64,000 nucleotides of DNA from Gigaspora margarita (GCA_009809945.1 WTPW01000020.1:833917-897916), one strand, 5' to 3'. Counted from the first letter of the stretch, positions 11,849-23,289 are shown. Program-made: numbers and translations. Notes: generated by a model not told the origin, from the letters alone.

Positions 11849-12998
11849 TTGTATATGAGTTTTTGCATGTTCACATAATATTCTAATCTTATTTTGGTCA
11901 GTATTTTCAAAATTTATAAAAACAAAAGTATTAAACTTAGTACGAGGTTCTAGCGAGGGGGTAGGGCCTGTGATAACATTTTTAGTTTCTAACTTGTTGA
12001 AACCATCACATATTTTCGAATTTAATGCCTTTTTTAATGTTTAAATTATATTGCTTTTATGAAAACAAGCAATTTCTTGAATCTTTACTATATTTGGTAT
12101 GCAAATACAGTATTTTCCGTCAGTGATTTTATTTTTTTAACACATGCTTCAATTAATTTTTAAATGAGCGATGTAAAGATGATATATTTTGAGTGTGATA
12201 TTTATATCGATGTGCCAACCTTTTAATGTTCGTTCTCAGGTGACTGAATATTTTGTTACGCAAAAATTTTGTGGCAATGTTAAAACTATACAAAGATATG
12301 TCTCATCGGTTTACTTGTGGGATTTTGTGGGCCTTAAAATTTATTTTTCTTAATATTATTATTATCCTATGTGCTTAACTAAATGTACTGAAAATATTAA
12401 AGGTTCAATTATATAGTTATTTTTAAATTCATATTTGAAGAATTTCTAAAACTTCACGATTGTAATTGAATTGGCCATCATAAAGATTAATGTCGTTAGA
12501 TGCTAATTATTTAGGAAATACATATTTGATACGTATGTTACGTGTTTGTAGGCATTTACGCCAACATGACCGCTATTTTAAATTGCACATTCTGAAATAT
12601 GATAAGATTATGCGCAATGTTATTTTACGCAAACATTAACCTTATCTTAGTTGTAAAAATATTTATATAAGTTAATTTTGTAGATCTATCCGAAAACCAA
12701 AAAAATTTCTTTATAGAATTTCCTATCACATTCAAATTCATATATTTTGATCTATTAATGATACAGTATTCATGATATAGTTGTTAAACTTGATGTTTTT
12801 GATATCATTCGAATCGTTTTACAAGATGACTTGAATAGTATTAAAGTCATCAAGATTTGATCACTAGATCACGAGATATCAATGATAAATCAAAATACAT
12901 ATTTTATTTGATTGGGATGCGAATTCTGTAGAAAAATTCTTATTACTGTATTAGTAGATATGTTTTTGTTTTGTTTTTGCGTCACACCTGATCAGCAG
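11849..12998. other. 5' flank of copy 1
   Basis: Upstream DNA shared with copy 2 (about 42,218-43,115). Conserved blocks such as TATTTTCCGTCAGTGAT and TATATCGATGTGCCAAC may include promoter elements, but conservation here may only reflect the duplication. The first 180 bp still read as an open, ATG-less continuation of the TPR frame. Confidence 0.5.
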
Positions 12999-13303
12999 AC
13001 GATTCACCCTCGGAATACTATTTTTACGAGTGACACAAACCAAAAAGGAATTTCAACGTAAAAATAAACCAAACACTCATTTGTTGTATTTTCTCTTTAT
13101 TCGGGGTTTTTTTTGTGTTTTTCTTCGCTTTTCTCACGTGTCGGGCTGATCCAGGATCATCTCATTTTACGTTCTCCGATTGGCTAATTGCCTGTTTTGG
13201 AATTTGTATCACTCGCACAAATAAGTACCCTTATGTCAAGAAAATTCCGGGCTGTGGATCATTTCCGACCAAGGTTCATACTGTGATGTATCCGGAAGTA
13301 CGT
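12999..13303. other. Unassigned stretch left of LTR element
   Basis: About 300 bp with a higher GC content than its surroundings, between the end of the segmental duplication and the 5' LTR at 13,304. An 80-codon ORF (13,115-13,357) runs into the LTR and has no recognisable domain, so I do not call it a gene. It could be a remnant of another repeat. Confidence 0.4.
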
Positions 13304-13312
13304 TGTTACCCC

Positions 13313-13751
13313 TGTTACGATCGGTTGGGAGAGCTTGAAGAAATTGTGCCGGTTTAGTTTGATCGTGAACAAAAGTAAATGGTTTAAAACAATAAACTAA
13401 CACACATAGTTTCGGGTTATAGGGTTTCTCTTTATTAATATAAATCAATACATCGAATTAATACATAATACTAAATACTATCTATAATCGATAACTACTA
13501 TTCACTACTTCCTAAGCAGAAACTAAACCCTTATATATCTTTGAATTCGTATGTGGCTTTAGTTCTTAGATTGGGAGATTTAATCTGTCGTTTGGAGACT
13601 TGATCTCCCGTTTGGAGATTCGATCTCCCGATTGGAGACTTGATCTCCCGTTTGGAGATCTAATCACCCAACCACGCCACAACTATACCAAAATAAGAAA
13701 TACACGATAAAAAATAATACTAACTAAAAAATAATAAAATTGAGCATAACA
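13313..13751 (-). repeat. 3' LTR of gag-only element
   Basis: 439 bp, TG...CA ends on both strands. About 13,570-13,672 holds roughly five 20-bp tandem units containing GGAGA...TCTCC, each able to form a small hairpin. The other LTR has the same array. Confidence 0.85.
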
Positions 13752-14447
13752 TCATCCCTCCGTTGAGAAGATGAGCTCCGTCGAATCGTTCAATACTTCG
13801 AGAACAGTACGAGAGAATTTAGAAATCCTGTGGCCTTACGTATCCACGTGACAACTGCGAGACACCCTAGTGATACCTGCGATATTAAAAAAAAAATTTT
13901 TTTTTTTTTTCTTTTTCCACGATCACCAAAGTTATCTTTTTTAAACGGGAGTTTCACCAGATCATCTGTTTCATCTTTATCAGTACTTCGTACATTTATT
14001 ACAAGGTAATTTGTCACGTATATCTTTATTATCGTAATGGATATCCACGGCTCAACTTTAACCTTTCGCTTATCCATCAGCATTCTATTAACCTTTACTA
14101 CATTTTCGTTGCTGAAAGGTGGGCTGTTACAAATATTCTTGCATTTTTCCATTTTTATATCATCGTCTTTACTAATATGTTTCTTTAAGCTCGGCGAACC
14201 TCTGATGCTTTCAACCTTATTCATCCAATTACGCACATTCTTTGAAGATCAATACTGTTCAAACTACGTTTCTTATTATTCTTTGCATTATTATTTGGCA
14301 TATTACACGATGTCATTTTGACTCTTTGATTCTCACATCCGGTTACATTGATCTTAGTCTTATACGAATCGATCTTCATTTTCCACTCTATACACGTAGC
14401 TTCAAGAGACTTATAATCTTCGGTTAGTTTTTCATTCTTAGCAGGTT

Positions 14448-16316
14448 TCAGACCCCATTCGATTGTGGCCCTTTCCTCTTTAATGGTGTCCATTTCTTTT
14501 TGATGGCCGACTCTTGAGTTAATTGCCCTAACCGAACTTCTTTAGCAATTATTGTATAATGATCAAAAGTTTCGCGTTCGTCTATAGCGGATTTTTGATA
14601 ATAATTGTGTGCCTTAAATATATCCACTTCAACTCCAATTCCCTTTCCGTAACGACGGCCAGGACTATATGACCTATCAAAGCAATAAGACTTTGTTTGA
14701 TAGTCAATAAATGCCTTAGGTTTGTACTTTTCAATTTTGGTCATATTTTTGTAGGAGTTGCCAAGTTCGTTCATCCTTTCAGCATGACCCATTTTTGCTG
14801 ATTTTTGATTACTAACGAATGTCTGATGTTCGCCATTTTTGGCTCGAGACTTAGCCACTTTTCCTTGGTCGAATACTAACACATTGTCGTCACCTTCATT
14901 GCACTTTATCGTGGTCGCTTCGTTTCCAACACTTACTTCACTTGACCAATCATTAACTACATTTACCGATGTTTGATTATTCAGTATTGGGCAACATCGG
15001 CCAAGGTCACGTGGTCCATCATCACGGTTGGCCTTTTTAGATTTTTGGTGGTCATTGAATGTCTTTTGTTCTTTTCTTTCAACATCAATTTCGTTCCGGT
15101 AACAATGGAAACTTCCAGAGAAAGTAGATGCTGGCTCGTTATTATTATTCGTCGTTTTACATTCTTCCTTTCTAAATCCGACTCCATCTTGGTGACCACG
15201 TCCGGGGTCAAATAGGTTTTGGATATTATCTAACGAATCCTCTGGGTTACAATCATTGAGCGTATCCTTTTTATTTTCTTTTTCCTGACCATTACTATTA
15301 TTTTGACAGCCACTTATCGTTTCTCTTGGAGTCTTTTGTTCACCGTTTTTAAGTTTCTCTCTTTCTTGCTTTTCGTTTCCTAGACCAACCTTCAGCAAAG
15401 AGTCGACGGGCTTCGTTTTTTCTTTCTTCTCAATTTTAATCGCGTTCACGTGACCATTCGTTTCACTTTTTTGTTCGCTTGTAGCAGGCGAAGAGGGGGG
15501 CCAATTACTATTAGCATCACTGCTTGTCACAGCGGAGACAGCCTCTTGTAATAAAAAACCCACGTGTTCCACAGGGTTTATTGTTGCTACGGGCACAGAG
15601 GTTGCTACTCGTGGTGTTGGAAGAGGCACTATTTGGGACAACTGCGAAAGGGCCACCACCATGTTCGATACTGTATTATAAACTACAGCAGAACCACACA
15701 CGGAAATGTTGTGCGCCAATATTAATTCACACATCTGGGCCCTTTCTATGGATTCTTGAAGGGTACTTGGAATAAATTGTTGGACGGACAACGTCAGATC
15801 GGGACGGAGTCCTTGTACGAACATCTGGGCCTTCGTTCCTTCAGGATATCGATTACCAACCCTCTCTAATCGGCAAAATAGAACTGACATACTTAAAGCA
15901 TATTGCTCCACGGTTTCTTTAGGGCCTTGATGACAATTCAACAACTCCAAATTCCAATGGGAAATCAATGCCGGGGTACAGAAATACAAGAGAAACTGAT
16001 GTATGAAGCTTTGGTCTTGTGAGTCATTATTATCCCAATAATGAATTTGTCTCTTTTGTTCTTCCCACCAAAGCGCAGCTATACCAGACAAATGAGCACC
16101 TGCTACCACGAGCCTTCTTGTTCCTAGAATATTGTTCGCCTCAAATGCCCGATTAATTAAATCCAACCATTCTATCGGGTCTTGGTTACCACCTACGAAA
16201 GTCAGGATTTTCACAAAATCTATTTCTACTTGAGGCTTCTGGGAATGCACCAAAACGTTTACCATGGCCTGTAAAAATTTATTAAAGTGTTCATTATTGC
16301 TCTTCGAATTCAGCAT
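14448..16316 (-). CDS. Retrotransposon gag protein
   Basis: ORF of 622 aa. The N-terminal 200 residues fit the retrotransposon gag (capsid-like) family: a PIEWLDLINRAF block, then IAALWWEEQ, then the QGPKETVEQYA block typical of Ty3/Gypsy gag. The rest is long, charged and of low complexity, with no clear zinc knuckle. It would be the structural protein of the non-autonomous element. Two shorter overlapping ORFs (about 13,790-14,493) follow before the 3' LTR and have no recognisable enzyme domain. Confidence 0.75.
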   Translation of the reverse strand: MLNSKSNNEHFNKFLQAMVNVLVHSQKPQVEIDFVKILTFVGGNQDPIEWLDLINRAFEANNILGTRRLVVAGAHLSGIAALWWEEQKRQIHYWDNNDSQDQSFIHQFLLYFCTPALISHWNLELLNCHQGPKETVEQYALSMSVLFCRLERVGNRYPEGTKAQMFVQGLRPDLTLSVQQFIPSTLQESIERAQMCELILAHNISVCGSAVVYNTVSNMVVALSQLSQIVPLPTPRVATSVPVATINPVEHVGFLLQEAVSAVTSSDANSNWPPSSPATSEQKSETNGHVNAIKIEKKEKTKPVDSLLKVGLGNEKQEREKLKNGEQKTPRETISGCQNNSNGQEKENKKDTLNDCNPEDSLDNIQNLFDPGRGHQDGVGFRKEECKTTNNNNEPASTFSGSFHCYRNEIDVERKEQKTFNDHQKSKKANRDDGPRDLGRCCPILNNQTSVNVVNDWSSEVSVGNEATTIKCNEGDDNVLVFDQGKVAKSRAKNGEHQTFVSNQKSAKMGHAERMNELGNSYKNMTKIEKYKPKAFIDYQTKSYCFDRSYSPGRRYGKGIGVEVDIFKAHNYYQKSAIDERETFDHYTIIAKEVRLGQLTQESAIKKKWTPLKRKGPQSNGV

Positions 16317-16388
16317 ATTATTAACTATTTTTATTTTATAATAATAGATGTGGGTTTAAAATGATCAATCCACACAATTGGCACCAAA

Positions 16389-16826
16389 TGTTACGATCGG
16401 TTGGGAGAGCTTGAAGAATTGTGCCGGTTTAGTTTGATCGTGAACAAAAGTAAATGGTTTAAAACAATAAACTAACACACATAGTTTCGGGTTATAGGGT
16501 TTCTCTTTATTAATATAAATCAATACATCNAATTAATACATAATACTAAATACTATCTATAATCGATAACTACTATTCACTACTTCCTAAGCAGAAACTA
16601 AACCCTTATATATCTTTGAATTCGTATGTGGCTTTAGTTCTTAGATTGGGAGATTTAATCTGTCGTTTGGAGACTTGAACTCCTGTTTGGAGATTCGATC
16701 TGCCGATTGGAGACTTGATCTCCCGTTTGGAGATCTAATCACCCAACCATGCCACAACTATACCAAAATAAGAAATACACGATAAAAAATAATACTAACT
16801 AAAAAATAATAAAATTGAGCATAACA
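16389..16826 (-). repeat. 5' LTR of gag-only element
   Basis: 438 bp, nearly identical to 13,313-13,751; one base is N near 16,530. On the minus strand it opens with TGTTATGCTCAA, the same start seen in the solo LTR at 44,568. Confidence 0.85.
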
Positions 16827-17176
16827 CCCCCTGTATAATGACCCCGGCCGTGAGTAAGGATATGTCACGAGACTACTGCGCCAATTGTACCAAATGTACC
16901 GAATGTACCATTTGTACCAAATGTGCCACATGTACCAAATGTATCGCATGTGACATAAGTATCACATGTGACGGATGTGTCACATGTTGCACTAGAGGCA
17001 TAAGTGACTAATGTGATCGAAGTGGCATAAGTGATAGATAGGACACTTAAGACACAATTGCCACATGTGCTTATTAGTAAATAGTTTCTTATATATATGG
17101 CAATATTCGCTCCACTTTGTAGGCATGTTCGCCATGACAATTCTTTATTATTAATAAAAGACATTATATACAATTA

Positions 17177-17581
17177 GTGTGCGGGGAAAAAAGCCCGGTT
17201 GATTTCGGAAATTTTGAAGACTATAAAAGCAGTGTTCCACAATTGGTACTTAAGTCGAAATCAGTATATGTACTTAGTATGATAAACACACTTTTAGCAA
17301 ATGGACTCCATTTGTTTCTCTCACATGCCTGCTGCCAGTAACAAGCCTTCAAAGTTGAACAGGCTGGGCCTGGGCCTGACCTGTTTAGGCCCAGCCCGTT
17401 TAACTTTGAAGGCTTGTTACTGGTAGCAGGCGTGTGAGAGAAACAAATAGAGTCCATTTGCTAAAAGTGTGTTTATCATACTAAATACATATACTGATTT
17501 CGACTTAAGTACAAATTGTGGAACACTGCTTTTATAGTCTTCAAAATTTCTGAAATCAACTGAGCTTTTTTCCTCGCACTC
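17177..17581. mobile_element. 405-bp hairpin MITE
   Basis: Near-perfect palindrome over its whole length, turning near 17,379 (GGGCCTGGGCCTGACC). Ends GTGTGCGGGGAAAAAAGC and, inverted, GAGTGCGAGGAAAAAAGC. It is flanked by an 11-bp duplication, TATATACAATT (17,165-17,175 and 17,582-17,592). The uninterrupted sequence survives in the 3' LTR near 25,070, which confirms the insertion. TSD length and long arms suggest a Mutator-like family. Confidence 0.85.
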
Positions 17582-17979
17582 TATATACAATTGATCCTAC
17601 AAATTACATCACGCACTCTTTCTAATCACTAAATCACTATACATAAATCCTCTTGTTCATCTATATTCTAATAACTATGATAAACCACTGCACAGTTCGT
17701 GTCTCTGTGCTCATGTGACTCCCTGTCGATAGTTACTCCATTAGCCTCGATTTCTGAGAGGTAATTCAAAGGTTAACAATTGGTGGTGACTGAGATTCAA
17801 AACGTGAATCGATAAGAAAATTCTTGATTGGATAAGCCACCCTATGCATACTGCAGTATTAGATTCTGTATGAATAAATGAAGAATTAAAAATTTTGATA
17901 AGTAAATAGGAATATATAAATAAAAAGAGAAGTTTTATCTTAAGAATATAGATTGGCAATGGATTCCACACAACTATGA

Positions 17980-18870
17980 CAACTTCTCAAGCAAGTGGCA
18001 GACGGTTTCAAGAAGGTTGCTGATGAATTCAAACGGATGATGCCAAGTAGCACAAAGAAGCTAAATATTGTCAAAGTAGAACCATTCTACGGTAGAGAAG
18101 AAAAAGACCCAACTGAGTGGATCGATATGTTCGAGAAGGCAGCCTTGGCCAATAATTGGAAGAATATTAAAAAGGTAAAAATTGTTTCTGGTTACTTATT
18201 CGGAGCTGCTGCTTACTGGTATGAAAACATCAAGAGTACTATTACTAGTTGGTCTGATGCTGAAGATACCTCATTCATGGCCTTGTTTAACAAATGTTTC
18301 GGAACCCTCGAGCAGAAAAATAAATGGCATAATGAACTCCACAACGTTGAACAAGAAAAAAAATGAACAAGTACCTGAATATGTGGTCAAATTTAAGCAC
18401 CTCAAGAAGAAGGTGGACCCCTGGGATAAATTACCTGATAACTACATAGTCCAGCTGTTCTTGTCCGGGCTTAGATAAGAAATCGCTATGTATACTGTGA
18501 TGAAAGACCCCCAAACTTTAGAAGAAGCCATCGAAGTAGCTGAACAAGTAGGGGCCAGAAAATACTATGGGAAGAGCAGCTTGGATGATAGAAAACCCCA
18601 GAAAAGAAAGTTAGCTAATGACATAGACCTCTTAACACAAAAGATGCAGCAAATATCATTGAATTACGCATCCCTTACCTCAGCAATCGTACCCAGGATG
18701 ATTATAACATCAAACATCTCCTTCCTAGGTCAAATGCGCAAACCGAAGGCCCCAAAAACCGTAGATACTATGTATATAGTGAAAAAGACCATCTAGCATG
18801 CTATTGTAGAAACAGGAGAAACCCGGGGAATGGACCTAGTAACACCAGTGGTAGAGAAAATAGAAGAGTA
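17980..18870 (+). pseudogene. Gag region of Gypsy element (fossil)
   Basis: The KLNIVKVEPFYGREEKDPTE and AAAYWYENI blocks match the Ty3/Gypsy retrotransposon gag family. The region sits right after the 5' LTR and a putative primer-binding segment starting TGGTGGTGACTG. Broken. Confidence 0.75.
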
Positions 18871-19319
18871 ACAATGGCCTGGGTGAATACAGGTGGTGAC
18901 TACTCCTCCAATGAAGAGCAAGTATATGCCAGAATGAGGGAGCACCCCAAGCCGTATGATACTAATAGAAGGAGCCTTAAGGAAAAAAGGTCAGAGTCAC
19001 AGAGGGAATTCAACTTGAGGAGCCATATGAAGTCGGACCCCATGCAAGTAGAAAATGACTATCCTACTCAAGGAATCCCTGAGAAAAAATTGAAATCAAA
19101 AAGGCAGCTGTAAGTAATCGACCAAGTCATGCCCTATGATGTGTCAGAAGATATTTTAAGTATGCAGTCTAGTGCTACTATTGCACAGATGCTACAATAC
19201 TCTAACCAAAGGAAGAGCTTTGCTAAGATATTACGCTGCAACCCCTGACCCACTAGAACCACTAACGTTAACCACATGATGAATGTAGAGCACTTTGGAA
19301 AATGCTAAACTACCATAGC

Positions 19320-19640
19320 AAAGTGTCACGTGCAAATTCAAGGAAACCCTGTAGTAGCAATTCTCAACTCTAGAGCAGCTGTAAGCATCATTACGAATAG
19401 ACTGAGAAGGAAGTTAGGTCTTGGTGTAGACGCACCCTCTAAGGTGGTAGTGGTCACTGCAAATGGGCAGAAGAAAAGGGCACTGGGACAGATAAAGGAA
19501 GTAAAACTTATAGTACAGGGCATACTCATACCTACCCCACTGCAAGTGATAGAATTCCCAGACGAGACCCTCCTATTGGGCACCGATTGGTTCAAGATGG
19601 TACAGGCGCAGTGGACTTTAATACTAGGACCCTTAAAATA
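19320..19640 (+). pseudogene. Aspartic protease region (fossil)
   Basis: Retropepsin-like segment: the VVAILNSRAAVSIIT block is followed about 70 residues later by LLLGTDWF, the usual second conserved block of Gypsy proteases. Lies between gag and RT. Confidence 0.65.
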
Positions 19641-20099
19641 AATTATGAGGAAGAAAGGGCGGTTGTGCTGACTACCTACTTAGACAATCAACCCCTATTA
19701 ATCGACGAGAAAGAAGAGTCAGATGACATGGATGACTTAATAGAGGAACTTGAGTTCGAAGAAGAGGACAGAGTGTACGAATGTGAAATGTACTACTTAG
19801 AAGGATGGGAATTAGAAAATGAAAGTGAAGTCATGTGTAAGGACAACTAAGCCGTATGCCTAACTGAAATCGACCATAGTAGTCCTGCTGCTCCAGAAGT
19901 CTGAGCACACCTAAGTGTAGAAGAAAAAATGGTGGTAGAAAAATTATTAGAAATTAATAAAGATGCCTTCACAGAAAATATTGCAGAAGAAGGCCAAACT
20001 CTAGGACTTGGTTGTACGAACCTAACTTGTCATGAAATAAATACCAGTATGGCCAAACAAATCAAACAAATCTTCTACCGGACCTAAAAGGACAAACAA

Positions 20100-20875
20100 G
20101 AGTTCTTATATAAGGAAATTCAAGCCATAGAAGAAAAGGGTGTTGTTAGGAATTGTAAGGACAGCCCTTGGGCCTCCTAGTGGTAGTAGTGCCTAAGAAA
20201 AAAGGCAAAAGAAGACTATGCGTTGACTATAGAAAATTAAATAGTGTGACCGAAAAAGATATACACCCCCTACCTTTAATCGAAGAAGTCTTGAAAGCTT
20301 TCCACGGTGCTCAGTGGTTCTCAAGCCTAGACTTGGCTAGTGGTTACTGGCAAGTGGCCATGCGGGAAGAAGACAAAAAGAAAATGATATTCATAACCAA
20401 ATTCGGTACTTACAAATTTAACGTAATGCCGTTTGGTTTATGTAATGCCCCAGTCACGTTCCAAAGACTCATGGACGAAGCATTATACGAATTTAAGGAC
20501 AAATTTGTGGTAGTATATTTGGACAATATCACCATGTATTCGAAAACCTTCAATGATCACATGCGGCACCTAAAGGAGGTTTTCTCAGTATTAAAAGAAG
20601 CAAAATTAAAATTAAATAAAGAAAAATGCTATTTCTTTAGGCCAGAAATTAAGTTCCTTGGACATGTGGTAAATAAAGAAGGAATCTTACTCGATGAAGA
20701 CAAATTATTAAAAGTCAAGGGCTTTCCTGTACCTATGAACCTACGTCAACTAAGGGCTTTTCTCAGCCTTGCATCATATTACTGTCAATTTATAAAAGAC
20801 TTTTCGAAGATTGCACAGCCTTTATATGACCTGTTGAAAAAGGACCGGGTCTACAAATGGGGAAAGGAACAATGA
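20100..20875 (+). pseudogene. Reverse transcriptase region (fossil)
   Basis: Clear Ty3/Gypsy RT: RLCVDYRKLN, SLDLASGYWQV, FNVMPFGLCNAPVTFQRLMD and FLGHVVNKEG in order. This is the strongest single family marker in the element. Confidence 0.85.
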
Positions 20876-20879
20876 GAAG

Positions 20880-21320
20880 CCTTCAAAATACTAAAACAGA
20901 AGCTAATTACAGCCCCAATTCTACGCTACCCTGATTTCTCGAAGCCTTTTATTTGCACACTAACACTTTGAGCACTGAATTAGGAGCTATGTTGGCCCAA
21001 ACTGCTGAAGATAAAAGAGAATACACGGTGGCCTATACAAGCAGAAGTCTCACAGGAGCAGAGCGAAATTATCACGTAACAGAACTAGAATGTCTGGCAG
21101 TAGTTTGGTCAGTTGAACACTTCTATCAGTACTTAGGTACTGCCTACTTCCACTTGGTTATGGACCATTCTGCCCTTAAATAGCTCTGGACTTCAGTGTT
21201 GAAAGGCAAACGTGCACAGTGGGTACTACGTCTAGAACCTTATAACTTTACAATTGTCTACCATGCTGGAAGAAAACATAGCAACACCAATGCATTATCA
21301 AGAATCTACAAAACTGAGGA
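20880..21320 (+). pseudogene. RNase H region (fossil)
   Basis: YTVAYTSRSLTGAERNY, ECLAVVWSVEHFYQYL and YHAGRKHSNTNALSR are characteristic of Gypsy RNase H, directly downstream of RT. Confidence 0.8.
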
Positions 21321-21422
21321 GGAGGTAGAAGTAAAGACATTGATCGTCAGTTTAGAAAGACAGGGTAAGGAGTTAAGCAAGAAAGAAAAATTAATAAAAA
21401 AACTCACCTCACAAAAAAAGGG

Positions 21423-22978
21423 ATGCTAGCCCTCTCTAGAATAAGCACTACACACATTAAGGACCTTAGATACAGGGGTCAGTGTGTCTACTTTGGCAAA
21501 ACATACTATGTATATGAACATAGAAAGATAGGCAGCCATTATGCCATGATCAAATTAGATCTTACACAACTTATATACCTCTACCACTTTTACAATTGTA
21601 ACCTAATCACTAACGAACCCAGGCAAGTTGTGATACTATGAAAATGGTTATTAGAAGCAGCCCAACAAGAATTATTATGAAAAAGGATTCAAGATGAACT
21701 AGACGTAGATATAGGGACTAAGCGGAAAATTAATCTAGAACTACACGAAGTCGTAGATATGATAAAGGAAGTAAAAGAAGAAGAAAAAGAAGAGGTACAG
21801 ATATGTATGATGAACGCAACCAGGACCCCAAATAATCTATGTGAGGTTATATTTGAGGATCATAGAAAAAATTTTTTCTGTTAGCAGTTTTACTTTGGTA
21901 TATATCAGCTACATTTCAAATATCATGTACTAACTTTGGTATCAGTTCCCAATTTTCGAAATGTAAGCTTTCCAAAAAAAATTTCCAACCCGACGGCCTC
22001 TNNNNNNNNNNNNNNNNNNNNNNNNNNNNNNNNNNNNNNNNNNNNNNNNNNNNNNNNNNNNNNNNNNNNNNNNNNNNNNNNNNNNNNNNNNNNNNNNNNN
22101 NNNNNNNNNNNNNNNNNNNNNNNNNNNNNNNNNNNNNNNNNNNNNNNNNNNNNNNNNNNNNNNNNNNNNNNNNNNNNNNNNNNNNNNNNNNNNNNNNNNN
22201 NNNNNNNNNNNNNNNNNNNNNNNNNNNNNNNNNNNNNNNNNNNNNNNNNNNNNNNNNNNNNNNNNNNNNNNNNNNNNNNNNNNNNNNNNNNNNNNNNNNN
22301 NNNNNNNNNNNNNNNAAAAAAAAAAAAAAACAAAAAAAAAACAGACCTGACGCTCACCATTCCCATTACCACTTTTCAAATATAACATTTGAAAAAATTA
22401 CCCTGTTACTATTCTTTCAAATATACTCATTTTGACCATTATCCATTTTCAAATATAACCTTTTTCCCAATACCTACTTTTCAAATATAACCTTTTTGAA
22501 AAAACGGCCCTCTGTTAGCAATTTTTCAAATATGACATTACATAGATTGTTCAGGGTCCTACGCAACCTATGAACTAATGTCACCAATCTCTGAAGAAGC
22601 GACACCCATGGTTAGTGATGATAAAGGAGGCCTGAGGGAGGTAATGAGCAAGGAGTTAAAAGGTCTGAATCCACCCCTGTACTAGTATTCGACTTGATGA
22701 GTGCTAGGCACTATAGAAAATTGACCTTCATTGAGTTGTGCATAGACCACGGCCATGAGTACTTCCTATACCTATACCCCACCCAAGGCACCCATTATGC
22801 TGCTAGACTGTTGGACCTTAGACAAGCCATATACAATGTTGAATTTATTAACTTTCTGCTAATCGCTAACGATCCAAAAAAAAAAAAAGAGGATATGGGT
22901 AGTAATGTGGACGTGACATTTAAAAGGCTGGTCACAACACCAATGTGCGAGAAAGGGCACATTGAAAGCAAGAATTAA
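21423..22978 (+). other. Spacer with repeated module, insert and N gap
   Basis: Between RNase H and integrase. Two segments (about 21,430-21,640 and 22,694-22,890) encode a similar pattern, HYA-x3-LDL-x-Q-x-IY followed by LI-x-N-P, suggesting a duplicated small module. Between them lies an insertion, about 21,880-22,541, bordered on both sides by CTGTTAGCA, containing repeats of TTTTCAAATAT and the N gap. I do not recognise the module. Confidence 0.5.
22002..22315. other. Assembly gap (314 N)
   Basis: Run of N followed by an A-rich tract. It falls inside the insertion within the Gypsy element. Apparent ORFs across it are meaningless. Confidence 0.99.
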
Positions 22979-23289
22979 CAAGGAGGTAATTGGATTTAAA
23001 GCTAGATACTATAAACACCTTATTACTTACAAAATCCAGAGGAACAAATCCAGCCCAGGTACCGGTGTCCTGGCAATAGAATAAAATAAATAACGAAGAG
23101 TATGAACAACTAAAGCAGTATATGGAAACCAATAACTTTCCCCCCAGACCTCGAACTAGAAAAGCAAGAGAAGATCAAATCTAAGAGTCATTTCTTCGAG
23201 TGCAGAAATGGACTCCTATATAAGAAAGATCGAAGGAAGCAATCGGAAGGAAAATTATTAAGAGTCGTTAAGAAAAACGAAGTAAGGAC

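Larger units (their letters stand above)
5585..12998. repeat. Segmental duplication, copy 1
   Basis: Aligns by eye, in the same orientation, with about 35,445-43,115. The match includes the 3' flank (both contain TATTAATTTATCAAATT and AACTATAAATAGACTA), the whole TPR-kinase gene and about 1 kb of 5' flank (both contain TATTTTCCGTCAGTGAT and TATATCGATGTGCCAAC). The boundaries are approximate. The two copies start about 30 kb apart. Confidence 0.85.
13313..16826 (-). mobile_element. Gag-only LTR element (TR-GAG-like)
   Basis: LTRs at 13,313-13,751 and 16,389-16,826 (TGTTA...TAACA) differ at only about five or six of 438 positions, so the insertion is recent. The flanks share a C-rich target duplication of about 4 bp, and the host site is the 5' LTR of the Gypsy element. 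The 2.6-kb interior has one long gag-like ORF and shorter overlapping ORFs, and no recognisable protease, RT or integrase. It is therefore non-autonomous; the gag part looks whole. Confidence 0.85.
13304..17778 (+). repeat. 5' LTR of Gypsy element, split by two inserts
   Basis: The LTR starts at 13,304 (TGTTACCCC), is interrupted after 9 nt by the gag-only element (13,313-16,826), resumes at about 16,827 and runs to GGTTAACA at 17,778, with a hairpin MITE at 17,177-17,581. Without inserts it is about 540 bp, like the 3' LTR. Its U3 carries about 11 tandem copies of a 9-bp unit (TACCAAATG and variants) near 16,888-16,990. Confidence 0.8.

Noticed and set aside
13115-13357. 80-codon plus-strand ORF with many Cys and Phe
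   Set aside because: Runs into the LTR start and shows no domain; no paralogue in the window.
16865-17173. Cys/Thr-rich minus-strand ORF (also 24,761-25,012)
   Set aside because: Translation of the 9-bp tandem repeat in the LTR (TACCAAATG units), not a gene.
17221-17457. 78-codon minus-strand ORF
   Set aside because: Lies inside the hairpin MITE and comes from its palindrome.
21923-22388. Three ORFs of about 149 codons
   Set aside because: They are made almost entirely of the N gap.
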